Shown here: positions 15,101 to 21,595 of the stretch, in pieces | Layout of the letters: each line of letters begins with the position of its first letter | How positions within the stretch are numbered: position 1 is the first letter of the stretch | Source of the DNA: Haliclystus octoradiatus | Lineage: Eukaryota; Cnidaria; Staurozoa; Stauromedusae; Haliclystidae | Reading direction: 5' to 3' | DNA: 64,000 bases | NCBI GenBank assembly: GCA_916610825.1 | Contig: OU744449.1 | Span: forward strand, 8,018,243-8,082,242 | Program-made: the position numbers and the translations under genes | Notes under the pieces: generated by a model | Seen by the model: the letters and a program-made list of their open reading frames with translations, nothing else | The model's database searches: none | Told to the model about the DNA's origin: nothing

Positions 15101-17760
15101 CAGTATGCGTGTGTTTGAAATTTAACAAAAAGAAACTACAAATTTCTGCGAGTCTTTCAGACTCTCGATTTGCTCTGGTCTTTTGAAATATTATATATTA
15201 TCTGGATAATGTAATCAAGGTAATTTGATGTTGTAATGTTGCTTAGTTGCTATCCATGCTTCGTAGATTAATCGCATTATTCTAGTTGAAATTGTAATCA
15301 TATTTCCAAAAGATTATAACTACATAACGTATATGTATATTGATCGGCTTTTGTAAATAGTGTCAAGTTGTCAATCGTTAGCATACAGTACAATTTACTG
15401 GACTTGTTGAACTTGCTGTTGACTTGGTCTGTTTTGGAATTGTTGAATAATAAAAACATGTTTACGTTTTTGTGCTGACTCATTTTATTGTCATATTTTT
15501 TCTGACTTGAAAGTTATAGTAATTAGCTTGCACAACCATAAAATGCGGTAGGCCCTTATTTAATGCAATTTGTGTATTACAGTGAAACCTGTATATAACG
15601 GCCAGCCAAGAGAGGCAGATAAATTGACCACTATAGACAGGTAGCCTTTATATACAGGTTTGATTCAATAGAAAATACTATTTTAGACATTGAAAGAGTG
15701 ACCACTATAGACAGGTGGCCGCTGTATAGAGGTGACCATTATAACAGGTTTGACTGTATTATTGATTCTGGTCCTTAAGAGTTTTCTTGTAAAATCGAAA
15801 TTAATTATGAAATAGAATTAAATGTTTAGGCCACTTTTCGGCTTGTTTTGCTATCCCCGCAGCTTTCAATCCAGCCCACCAAATTGCGAAGGCGATGTAC
15901 AATAAAATTTGCACCCCCAAAAAATCCATAAGGGCTGCCGGTCTGCATAGTCCCTTTAAATTGTTTTCACCATTCTTCCTCCTCACTTTATTTCACCCAA
16001 ATCTGTGTTAAATTTTTCTGTGTCATGTGCACTTTAACCACTACACCATGACTGATGAAAATTTAAGAGACACAAAAGTATTTAAACAAGACAGGGTTGT
16101 ATCAAGTGACTGGACCTTAACTAGGGTGATGTGTTGTACTGTTAGTCTGAGAGGGAAAGCATACAAATACTTTAAGAGCACAATCTTGTGAGTCTTGAAT
16201 TATCAGTAGGTGAATCTATTACTTGTAGGCCTAATATCAGACGTAGCATACCTGTTGAATGAAGTGCAAAATACAGCACAATGGAATTGCGCATCTGCTC
16301 GAGAAACATTGACTGATAAATTCTGTCCGGTGCCATTTAGAATCAAGCAGCCCTTGATTGCAAATAATTGGCATTCTTTATCATCTGGAAAAATGCAATT
16401 AAATCAAAATATAGGCTATGTTACAAAGTTATTGTTTTGTATGTCAATTATATTTTGTTGCATTTTTAAATTATTTTGATGTCTACTGAGGTCCCTTTAC
16501 TTTTCTCGCTTGGCGAAATGTTGCTTCTAAGCCTAGATGGCTAGTGAGAAATTTTTTAATATCTCTATTCTCATTGGTTTGGGAATGAGTATTCAATTAA
16601 CTTTGAATATAATGTTTTTGCCTACAGATAGTTTGTCTTTGTAAACCCAGAATACTCCTTTTCTTGTTACACTCCGAGGCTCTTACAGATGTCAGACTCA
16701 ACCAATCAGTTTGTTGGAATGTCTTTTTCTAGAGAACGACCGGAGAGTTGGGATTTTGCTAGAGATCTGCTTGATTCCAGCTATTCTAGAGATCAACTTT
16801 TCTACGTTAGGTCACAATATATTTCTTCGTGGTTTCTAAGTAAGCCGGAGATATATTGCTGTACTTACATGAACAGTCTCCAGTCATAGACCTACCTATA
16901 AGCAGTGATTGGCTATTAGTCTATTACGTTGAAAAGTTTTTTGGCGAAAAGTTTAACGGCAAAAAAAATAAACCGCAAAAATTGTTCTTATTATATTACA
17001 ATAGATTATGTAAATTAGATCAACGTTTTAGTATATAAAGGCCTACCATGATATCTGATACCAGTATATCGAAATGTGGCAATCATCTCAGAGTATCCTT
17101 CACTTTAATAAAAAGTTCATATAATTAAGCAATGTCTATTTTACTCCGTGGATCTTCATAAGGGAAAATGATTGTAACTTGGATATAATTAGATAAATGG
17201 TTAGCCTAATATTAAAATAAAATATTTGTTGAAATTATTTCTTATTATTCTTACATAATTTTCTTACTGAATGATAAGTGGATATTCATAAGTTTTAGGC
17301 CAACATCTTGATATATAGGCCTAGGCTAGCCTAGGATACACTAAACAATGAATTGAGTCTGCATTTAGCACTACCATTTTCGATACACAGAAATTCGAAT
17401 CTCAAAATGATTTTAGGAACATTTTATTGAGTGTATAGGCTAAAAAAAAATTTATTGAGTGTATAGGCTAGCCAAAATAATGTGTAGCCTACCACAGTTT
17501 GTTTACAGTTTTAAAAACTGAGACTGAACTTCAAGTGAAAAAACAAACAAACTTGAATACTCTTTGTTAAGCACAGCATATCCCCAGCAGAATGTATGAT
17601 ATGTACCCCACAAAATTATAATGACGATTGTGTAGCGGAGCAAGAAGTTTTCAAGGCCCAAAGACAACACGTTTTTGAATAGAAACTTACCTTTTAAACT
17701 GGCAATGCATATTATCAACGACAAGAAAATCAAAATTAAAGCCTCTCTTTTCTTTCTCAT
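67..17760 (-). CDS. Polycystin-1-like gene, 5' part: signal peptide, WSC domain, PKD repeats (7 exons, runs off left edge)
   Basis: Seven exons join in phase on the minus strand: 17760-17691, 16384-16252, 13736-13638, 12662-11809, 9177-9052, 5842-5659, 199-67 (1,599 nt, 533 codons, no stop). Residues 1-23 form a signal peptide. Residues 24 to about 125 are Cys-rich like a WSC domain. The rest resembles polycystin PKD (Ig-like) repeats, clearest as YLWNFGNG followed by YQYRRAG, and GEYTLTVKVWNDVSS. The last exon leaves the PKD fold at a Cys-Pro stretch (QCHKPHV), as I recall happening just before the REJ domain in polycystin-1 and REJ proteins. Family members are large cell-surface receptors with REJ, GPS/GAIN, PLAT and 11 transmembrane segments; those exons would lie left of position 1. 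No LRR or C-type lectin exon was found ahead of the PKD part. An extra phase-2 exon between 5659 and 199 cannot be excluded, because that join adds about three residues to one repeat. Confidence 0.8.
492..680. mobile_element. MITE with 18-bp terminal inverted repeats, TA-flanked
   Basis: The ends TACAATGTAACCCGCTTA and TAAGCGGGTTACATTGTA are exact inverted copies, and sub-terminal GTGCA/TGCAC also pair. TA at each end fits a Tc1/mariner-type target duplication. The 189-bp interior has no coding capacity. It lies in an intron of the polycystin-like gene. Confidence 0.75.
990..1175. repeat. Cluster of TTCATGAA palindromic words
   Basis: The palindrome TTCATGAA and near copies (CAGTTCATGAAC and similar) recur every 9-20 bp, alternating with short A/T-rich spacers. 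Same repeat type as at 3019-3225 and many other sites up to about 33.5 kb. Confidence 0.7.
3019..3225. repeat. Dense TTCATGAA repeat array
   Basis: About a dozen copies of TTCATGAA or one-base variants in 200 bp, with a longer unit visible: the phrase 'cat gaactgttcatgaa' recurs, and two 'caggcaatttcacatt' lines frame it. It looks like a decayed tandem repeat of a palindromic unit. Confidence 0.75.
3780..4752. mobile_element. Fold-back element with inverted arms of about 380 bp
   Basis: The left arm (3780 to about 4165) and the right arm (about 4368 to 4752) are inverted copies. The outer ends read AAAGTTTGAAAGTTG and CAACTTTCAAACTTT. Matches continue through the arms (GCATCACTTTGAA, GGCGCTCAATACCCC) to a spacer of about 200 bp. 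No coding capacity; the open frames on both strands here are by-products. It interrupts a TTCATGAA cluster. Confidence 0.8.
4803..5629. mobile_element. Inverted-repeat element, AGTGCACATGAC family (full copy)
   Basis: The two ends are imperfect inverted copies about 180 bp long: GTAGCTGAAGCTAAGTG pairs with the complement of CATTTAGCTTCAGCTAC, and CCAAACTCGGAAC with GTTCCGAG-type sequence. The right end is AGTGCACATGAC next to TTAA. Relatives occur at 14,740-16,036 (split) and 60,196-60,600. Non-coding. Confidence 0.75.
5659..5842 (-). CDS. Polycystin-1-like exon 6: PKD repeat with WNFGNG motif
   Basis: Acceptor TTTCTTCACAG|AT, donor GGAAG|GTATTT; phase 1 in, phase 2 out, 184 nt. It contains FIYLWNFGNGQ and IRYQYRRAG, the PKD signature YxWxFGDG...HxYxxxG with Asn for Asp. 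The GTATTT donor is weaker than the others; the frame stops soon after it, so a splice here is required. Confidence 0.75.
7078..7735. repeat. Tandem repeat, unit about 260-283 bp, 2.4 copies
   Basis: Three successive units start near 7078, 7337 and 7620 with 'attttgcca.. ..ttccagttgcagtttgatatta'. They carry TTCCATACCAGT and TATTTCATGATTTA in the same order, and the third is partial. Diverged by point changes and small gaps. Lies in an intron. Confidence 0.8.
9052..9177 (-). CDS. Polycystin-1-like exon 5: PKD repeat segment
   Basis: Acceptor ATTTATTTACAG|CG, donor CAAA|GTAAGT; phase 1 in and out, 41 codons. NLTYRFDAMHPKINLLILAS followed by NSL and IIYVQPRIQ is the typical end of a polycystin PKD repeat, with the conserved Asn and final Val strand. 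It continues the strand begun at the end of exon 4. Confidence 0.75.
9245..9425. repeat. Fragment of the AGAGGTCTGC/GGATCGGAT repeat family
   Basis: AGAGGTCTGCATTGGATCGG opens a stretch rich in GGATTCAGATTT-like words, as in the fuller copy at 29484-30126. The right border is unclear. Confidence 0.5.
9653..9730 (+). repeat. Possible tRNA-like relic
   Basis: GCATTGTGGTAGAGTGCTT resembles a pol III A box with D arm, and GAGTTTGATTTC sits where a B box would be. Stems do not pair well, so this is at most a decayed tRNA-derived sequence. Confidence 0.25.
10159..10268. repeat. Long near-perfect hairpin
   Basis: CAGACCTTACTTGAAAACC followed by TTTCTTCCTC pairs with GAGGAAGAAAGGTTTC followed by AAAGTAAGGTCTGCG; the stem is over 35 bp with a loop of about 12-15 nt. 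The outer GTAGCCT/AGGCTA also pair. Either a tiny fold-back element or a foldable transcript in a polycystin intron. Confidence 0.7.
10691..11150. mobile_element. Harbinger-like MITE, TAA target duplication
   Basis: The ends GGCCCTGTTTACAAGGAGGG and CCCTCCTTGTAAACAGGGCC are exact inverted repeats continuing into GCGAGTTAC/GTAACTCGC. TAA flanks both sides (10688-10690, 11151-11153), the usual PIF/Harbinger duplication. The interior carries many direct and inverted copies of GAGTTACTCG(CCTACCC), likely sub-terminal transposase sites. No ORF. GC-rich against its surroundings. Confidence 0.85.
11380..11800. repeat. Split copy of the GACCACTATAGACAGGT repeat
   Basis: GTGACCACTATAGACAGGTA and the following GTGACCGTTATAGCAG match the element at 15580-15756. 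A left piece (GGATATAACAGCCAGC) lies before the hAT-like insertion, so this older copy was interrupted by it. Confidence 0.55.
11473..11719. mobile_element. Small hAT-like element (relative of 53537-54224)
   Basis: Ends AAAGCCATCTATTTAC and AAATAGATGGCTCTT are inverted. The inner sequence TTGGACAGATGCCA is shared with the element at 53.5-54.2 kb. Flanks GCTATACT and GTTATACT fit an 8-bp duplication with one change. The open frame at 11495-11704 is not protein-like. Confidence 0.65.
11809..12662 (-). CDS. Polycystin-1-like exon 4: end of WSC and PKD-type repeats
   Basis: An 854-nt exon, open throughout, from acceptor TCTCTTATAG|T (phase 2 in) to donor ACAG|GTGAG (phase 1 out). It starts with FCSSTSGHNHSSC, completing the WSC cysteines, then about 250 residues of beta-rich Ig-like sequence. 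The unit SHYFESIGTFSFEVTCN matches the PKD consensus H-Y-x3-G-x-Y-x-V-x-V-x-N. The open frame continues upstream of the acceptor by chance. PKD assignment rests on pattern only; the repeats are diverged. Confidence 0.78.
13121..13266 (+). repeat. Dispersed repeat, AGACGGTGTCGCCC family, copy 1
   Basis: Starts near AGACGGTGACGCCCTACCG, has a central CTATTTCTAGA and ends TGCAGATCAATTTCAACA. Other copies at 14321-14475 (+), 18681-18833 (+) and 20982-21113 (-). About 150 bp, non-coding, SINE- or MITE-sized. Confidence 0.75.
13402..13485 (-). repeat. tRNA-derived sequence (tRNA pseudogene or SINE head)
   Basis: On the minus strand TAGCTCAGATGGCAGAGC is a good A box/D arm and GGTTCAAATCCCC a good B box at normal spacing. 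CAGAT/ATCTG can form the anticodon stem, but the loop is 8 nt and the acceptor ends do not pair. Not a functional tRNA by eye. Confidence 0.55.
13638..13736 (-). CDS. Polycystin-1-like exon 3: second part of WSC domain
   Basis: Acceptor TATATTTCAG|A, donor TT|GTAAGT; phase 2 in and out, 32 codons. It reads LFALSSMHSCVCLNDTALV, matching the WSC pattern 'F.L....C.C.N', followed by NTCEE. In phase with exons 2 and 4. Confidence 0.75.
14321..14475 (+). repeat. Dispersed repeat, AGACGGTGTCGCCC family, copy 2 (diverged)
   Basis: AGACGGTATCGCCCGACTA, TTTTTCTATTTCTAGATGAA and a tail like AGATCAAATTCAA align with copy 1 and copy 3 but with more changes. Confidence 0.6.
14909..15955. mobile_element. 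TTAA-type transposon, TIR AGGGACTATGCAGACCGGCAG
   Basis: Ends AGGGACTATGCAGACCGGCA and TGCCGGTCTGCATAGTCCCT are inverted. The right flank is TTAA; the left is TTAT, one change. The TIRs share the AGGG...GACCGG plan with elements at 19069-19843 and 37297-37495. TTAA duplication fits piggyBac or Kolobok types. No transposase ORF. It carries a smaller element (15580-15756) and splits an older one. Confidence 0.75.
15580..15756. mobile_element. 177-bp MITE with TATTA target duplication, nested
   Basis: Begins CAGTGAAACCTGTATATAAC and ends TTATAACAGGTTTGACTG, inverted copies, flanked on both sides by TATTA. Inside, ACCACTATAGACAGGT occurs twice. It sits inside the TTAA-type element. Confidence 0.75.
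16252..16384 (-). CDS. Polycystin-1-like exon 2: first half of WSC domain
   Basis: Acceptor TTTTTCCAG|AT, donor ACAG|GTATGC; phase 1 in, phase 2 out, 43 whole codons. Four cysteines (KEC, KGC, FHC, VFC) have WSC-like spacing: an initial aromatic/Cys stretch, then ADAQFHCAVFC as the C...C helix. The phase matches exon 1 and exon 3 exactly. Confidence 0.75.
16500..17470. other. Intron 1 of the polycystin-like gene; no recognised feature
   Basis: Open frames here (16689-16889, 16856-17038 plus) have no recognisable protein features. A 20-bp direct duplication (TTTATTGAGTGTATAGGCTA) occurs twice near 17424-17470, and TATAGGCCTAGGCTAGCCTA is a palindrome-rich spot near 17318. Confidence 0.5.
17691..17760 (-). 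CDS. Polycystin-1-like exon 1: start codon and signal peptide
   Basis: ATG at 17760 opens MRKKREALILIFLSLIICIA: a basic n-region, a long Leu/Ile core and a small-residue end, a classic secretory signal. It ends after 23 codons plus G at a strong donor (G|GTAAGT), phase 1. An overlapping frame upstream on the same strand (to 17905) is open but has no protein-like character. A 5' UTR exon was not identified. Confidence 0.72.
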
Positions 17761-17905
17761 ATCGTCTGACGTTTGGAAATGGTTTCAAATCCACTTTCAT
17801 TATTAAGTCATAATATAAACTCATAAGGCTCAAGGAATGGTATTTCCACTTCTCACAAAATATGTTACAAACATGTGTGGGAATACCATAACAAATCAAA
17901 GCCAT

Positions 17906-18680
17906 GCCAACAATAAAATTGATTTAAAATTTTTTAGCAGCGGTTTATTTGATGTCCTGCTAAAGAATGAAACATTCTGTTAATTTTTAACTCAGATGAA
18001 GAAGATGCCTTGAGGGAAATGTGATAAATGACGTCATTCTGTGGTGACCTTTCATTTCAAAATGTTGTGTCAGCTTTGCTAGAGTGCTATACTGTGCTTA
18101 TGTGCAAAATAAAATTTATATATAACTGTTTTAGATTTTTATAACCTTTTGTTAAGCATTTTCAAAATTTCAGAACTTTTTGAGTAGCATTTACAGATAG
18201 TTTTATATTTTTTGGAGCGTAATGTTATTTCTAGTGGTTTTTCATCCAACCTCCTCCCTCACCCTTCTATAGTACCGTCCATACGTAGGTCCATTCTTAT
18301 TAAATGCAAGGTATCATTTTAATAAGAAACACATCCATGCTTTGAAAATATTTGCAATTCACTTTTTGGTTTCAAACTTCTAATTTCTCGAAAAACTTTC
18401 AAATGGTATCTCCGCTTTACAGTATAAAACTATGAATTAGATCAATCCCTGTTTCAAATTGTTAAATGTTCCACTCAGGTTGGTAAATTAAACCCTATCA
18501 CAATGAAATAAAACCCCATTAAGACATTAAAGTAATTGAAGTGGTCAAATAAGTCATGCATCTGAATCAGATCTGAATATGATCTGAACCATTCAATAGC
18601 TTCTCCACGTTCGCGGGTACAAAATACCAAAAGCCGTGAAATTGCAGCTTCAAATAAAAGGCCATATAGAAAGTAAAGTA
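17906..18680. other. Upstream of the polycystin-like gene; nothing recognised
   Basis: AT-rich sequence with no protein-like frame, RNA or clear repeat. It should contain the promoter and any 5' UTR exon of the minus-strand polycystin-like gene, but no motif decides its place. Confidence 0.4.
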
Positions 18681-18833
18681 ATGTAGACGGTGTCGCCCTA
18701 CCGAAGGCACCCGTACCACTCCTCTATTTCTAGATGAGTGGCTTTTTTCGCTGAGAGCAATGATTTTAAACGCTCTTTGTTGATCTCAGCCGCGACACTG
18801 CAGATCAATTTCAACAGATTTCATTTACACAGA
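18681..18833 (+). repeat. Dispersed repeat, AGACGGTGTCGCCC family, copy 3
   Basis: Best-preserved plus-strand copy: AGACGGTGTCGCCCTACCGA, CTCCTCTATTTCTAGATGAG and CACTGCAGATCAATTTCAAC in order. Confidence 0.78.
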
Positions 18834-19068
18834 TGATTGGAATGATACTACTTTCGAACATATTGATAGAGAATTTAGAGAGTTATTAGGGTGGATATGT
18901 TTGAAGCGACTCTCTTACACATGTTAAAGTAATTTTCATGGGGAAAGCTTGGCAGCTTGCGATGACTTTGGTTGGACTGCAATCCGCATTTTTCTCATGG
19001 TGATGGATAGCTCCGAATAACAGCCATAAGAGAACGATCCATCTTTCAAGTTTTTATTTTAAACTTAA

Positions 19069-19843
19069 AGGGAGAATACTGACCGGGGAACGTTGCGCGC
19101 GGAACTTGAATTCTTCATACCAAATTCAAGTACTCGTTTTGAAACAGAGTCGGCCTCGCCTTAATTCTATTGTTTTGAACGAAATAATCAAAAGCACGAG
19201 ACAGGAACAAATGTCGAAGCCGTGAACTCGTGACAATCATCAACGAATCAATGTTTTTGAACAACGATTTATTCCATGTATTTAACTCAGATTCGCATAG
19301 TTTTATTGAATTATCACATTAGTTTGCTTTTGGTATATTTATCCTTGGTTATATTTACTGAAGTTGCCTTGTTATTAGTTGGCAAGCTTTTATGGACCGA
19401 TCGTTACATCAAAAACATGAAAAAGAACGATAGTCGATACGCAAGATGACCTAAGATGTCAAGAAACACAAAGATTTGGCTTTATAACAAAAATAAAAAT
19501 GTTAAACAAGGTTCTTGTTTAGTGTTACTTTCGTTCAACATATCAATCGAACTGATCGAACTAAAACCGCTTCTGCACATCATACTTTTTATACTGTTGA
19601 TCACATAGTAAACAATACATTAAAGTCCAGAACGTGATAAAATAAGTACGTAGTATAGCTCCCAAATTGTGATTTTAATTTGTTCATTTGAAATGCTTTA
19701 CCATAAAATCAACATACGGCCAGAATAATAAAACGAAGCTCACTCGGAACTCACACGCACGGCAGCTTTTCTCAAAGCTTTGTTTAAATTGATGACGTAT
19801 GAGTTGGTTGAGCGCGCAATGTTCCCCGGTCAGTATTCTCCCT
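19069..19843. mobile_element. 775-bp TTAA-flanked transposon (non-autonomous)
   Basis: Ends AGGGAGAATACTGACCGGGG and CCCCGGTCAGTATTCTCCCT are exact inverted repeats, extended by GAACGTTGCGCGC/GCGCGCAATGTTC. TTAA lies at 19065-19068 and 19844-19847. No transposase frame. Same TIR plan as 14909-15955 and 37297-37495. Confidence 0.85.
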
Positions 19844-20770
19844 TTAATTGTATGACATAGTTTGGTGGAAGATGGAATGAAAACAGAAGAAGAGAGCGGA
19901 TCAAAATTGATGATTATGTGACGTAAGTCGATCATTGAATGAAAGTCGGACTAGCAGTATGACGAATGAAGAAATAAGGAATGCAATATTTTCAAGTCAG
20001 TCAAAAATGAAGATGACGTTTTGCTGAAAATAATTTTTCATAATTTAGGAAAATTGACTACAAACTGAGTTTACAAGGAAGAAAATAGATTGGATATTCA
20101 TTGTAATGATTCTCTTGCTTAAAGCTGTCGGTTCGCAATTTAGCCTGTTTCTGTGCTTTCCTAGTGACAATTTTGGTCACCAAGTCGTAAAATTAATTCT
20201 GATGAATGTCGGACGCGTGGGCAAAGTGGCTAGTGAATAACGATATACTAGTATATAGGTATATATTTAACAAGCAAATAAAATTTCATTTCATTTATTC
20301 ATTTATTCGTATAATTATATATAAATAGATACATCCCCTTGTAGTATTATTTTAATAATATGGTGTATTGTATGTAATTTAATATATAGATATTCTTAAT
20401 GAACACAAAATATGGATATGGTTGTTCGAATAATAATTTTACTTTTTTTACTAATAACTTACAACAACACATTAACAGCGTATAAGACCAGCTCCTACTC
20501 TTTAAATTAAAATTTTACAATTTGTAATATTGTATGAAAATAAAAAATAATGTATATTATAGCACAAACACTGACAGTTACGGTATTTGATTCAAAATGC
20601 TATTATAGAGATGTATTATAAACGTGATTGGATGCTATAATTTACTTTCCAAGAGGAATATCCCATGACCAATCAACACAATCGCTATTCCATGATCTTG
20701 GTATTAGCAAATCCATAAATGAAACCTATAATGAAGATTGAAATAAAAACACCGTTTTACTATAGTACAC

Positions 20771-20981
20771 ACTACTGAAACCAAAACATGAAGTCAAAAA
20801 ACGTGAAATTTCATAGCGTTTCCATGGCATTTCCATGGAATTTTCACATTTTAATATGTGAATATGGATATTTTCATGATTTTCAAACCTTTTTATGGAT
20901 AAGAAAACTTGTGGTTTCACTTTTTCACATTGAAAAGGTATTTTCATGACACTTTCGTACCACTTTCATGGTTTTGGTGTT
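20771..20981 (+). repeat. Dispersed repeat, CATGGTTTTGGTG family, copy 1
   Basis: Starts with AACGTGAAATTTCATAG-like sequence, has TTCACATTTTAATATGTG and ATGGATATTTTCATG, and ends TTTCATGGTTTTGGTGTTG. About 200 bp, built of CATGAAA/TTTCATG words. Related copies at 25500-25680 (-) and 28968-29150 (+). It abuts copy 4 of the AGACGGTG family. Confidence 0.7.
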
Positions 20982-21113
20982 GATCTACGTTGTCGCGGCT
21001 GAGATCAGTAAAGAGTTTGTAACATCATTGATCTCTGCGAAAAAATCCACTCCTCTAGAAGTAGATTTGTGGTACGGGTGCCTTCAGTAGGGCGACACCG
21101 TCTACATTACATT
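20982..21113 (-). repeat. Dispersed repeat, AGACGGTGTCGCCC family, copy 4
   Basis: Minus-strand copy starting TGTAGACGGTGTCGCCCTAC and continuing through CTTCTAGAGGAGTGGATTTT and CTGATCTCAGCCGCGACA. Confidence 0.75.
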
Positions 21114-21533
21114 TTAGTGATATTAGCTCATTTGTGAAGTATAATACATACTGAAGATATACACAAATTGATTTGATTCACTCAATTGATGGACTTCTAT
21201 ATGCATGCTACAAAAGAAGACGCGTCATTTTAGAGTTACCTTGTAGTAACTTTCCTGCTATTCTAGGGTATAAATTTCCAATGATTGCCATAGAAGCATG
21301 GTTTTTACATAAATTTCAACTTTTAGAGCCTTCACATTAGATTTCTACGTCAATTTGTCAATGAAAGATCTCAATCGAGAAGATGAAAGTCACGTAAATG
21401 TGCGTGGCATAATTAAATTAGTGAAGCAATACGAATCATAAAAAATATCCGCATTTAAAATCTTTTGGGGGGGTTTTGAGCTTCTACATTTTTAGCGATC
21501 CGTAGGCAAAAGTTTGTCTTCTAACATGTTGGA

Positions 21534-21539
21534 TTTATT
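21534..21539 (-). terminator. Poly(A) signal AATAAA of the SOAT gene
   Basis: AATAAA on the minus strand lies about 33 nt after the predicted stop codon (21572), giving a short 3' UTR. It supports the choice of last exon. Confidence 0.6.
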
Positions 21540-21571
21540 TCACGTTTTTAACTTGAATAGCTTGGGTCAAA

Positions 21572-21595
21572 CTACAAGGCAGATCGTACACATGA
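21572..21595 (-). CDS. SOAT: SOAT exon 12 (last exon, stop codon)
   Basis: A strong acceptor (TTTTCTTTCTTGTAG|TCA) in phase 0 is followed by seven codons, SCVRSAL, and TAG, with AATAAA 33 nt later. Shorter than the vertebrate C-terminus, which has a few more residues after the conserved CP. Plausible rather than proven. Confidence 0.6.
   Translation of the reverse strand, partial: SCVRSAL

Larger units (their letters stand above)
14740..16036. mobile_element. AGTGCACATGAC-family element split by a later insertion
   Basis: The left part (14740-14908; TTTTTCCTATAGTAG, GAGTTTGGAAAAC) and right part (15956-16036; TTTTCACCATTCTT, CCCAAATCTGTGTTAAA, GTGCACTTTAA) match the right arm of the copy at 4803-5629. 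The 1,047-bp insertion between them is a different TTAA-type element. Confidence 0.7.

Noticed and set aside
16689-16889. 66-aa plus-strand frame beginning MSDSTNQ
   Set aside because: Looks protein-like at its start but matches nothing I know and has no splice partners; it lies in a minus-strand intron.
17687-17905. 72-aa minus-strand frame overlapping the signal-peptide exon
   Set aside because: No recognisable domain, and the overlapping frame from 17760 gives a textbook signal peptide with matching splice phase.
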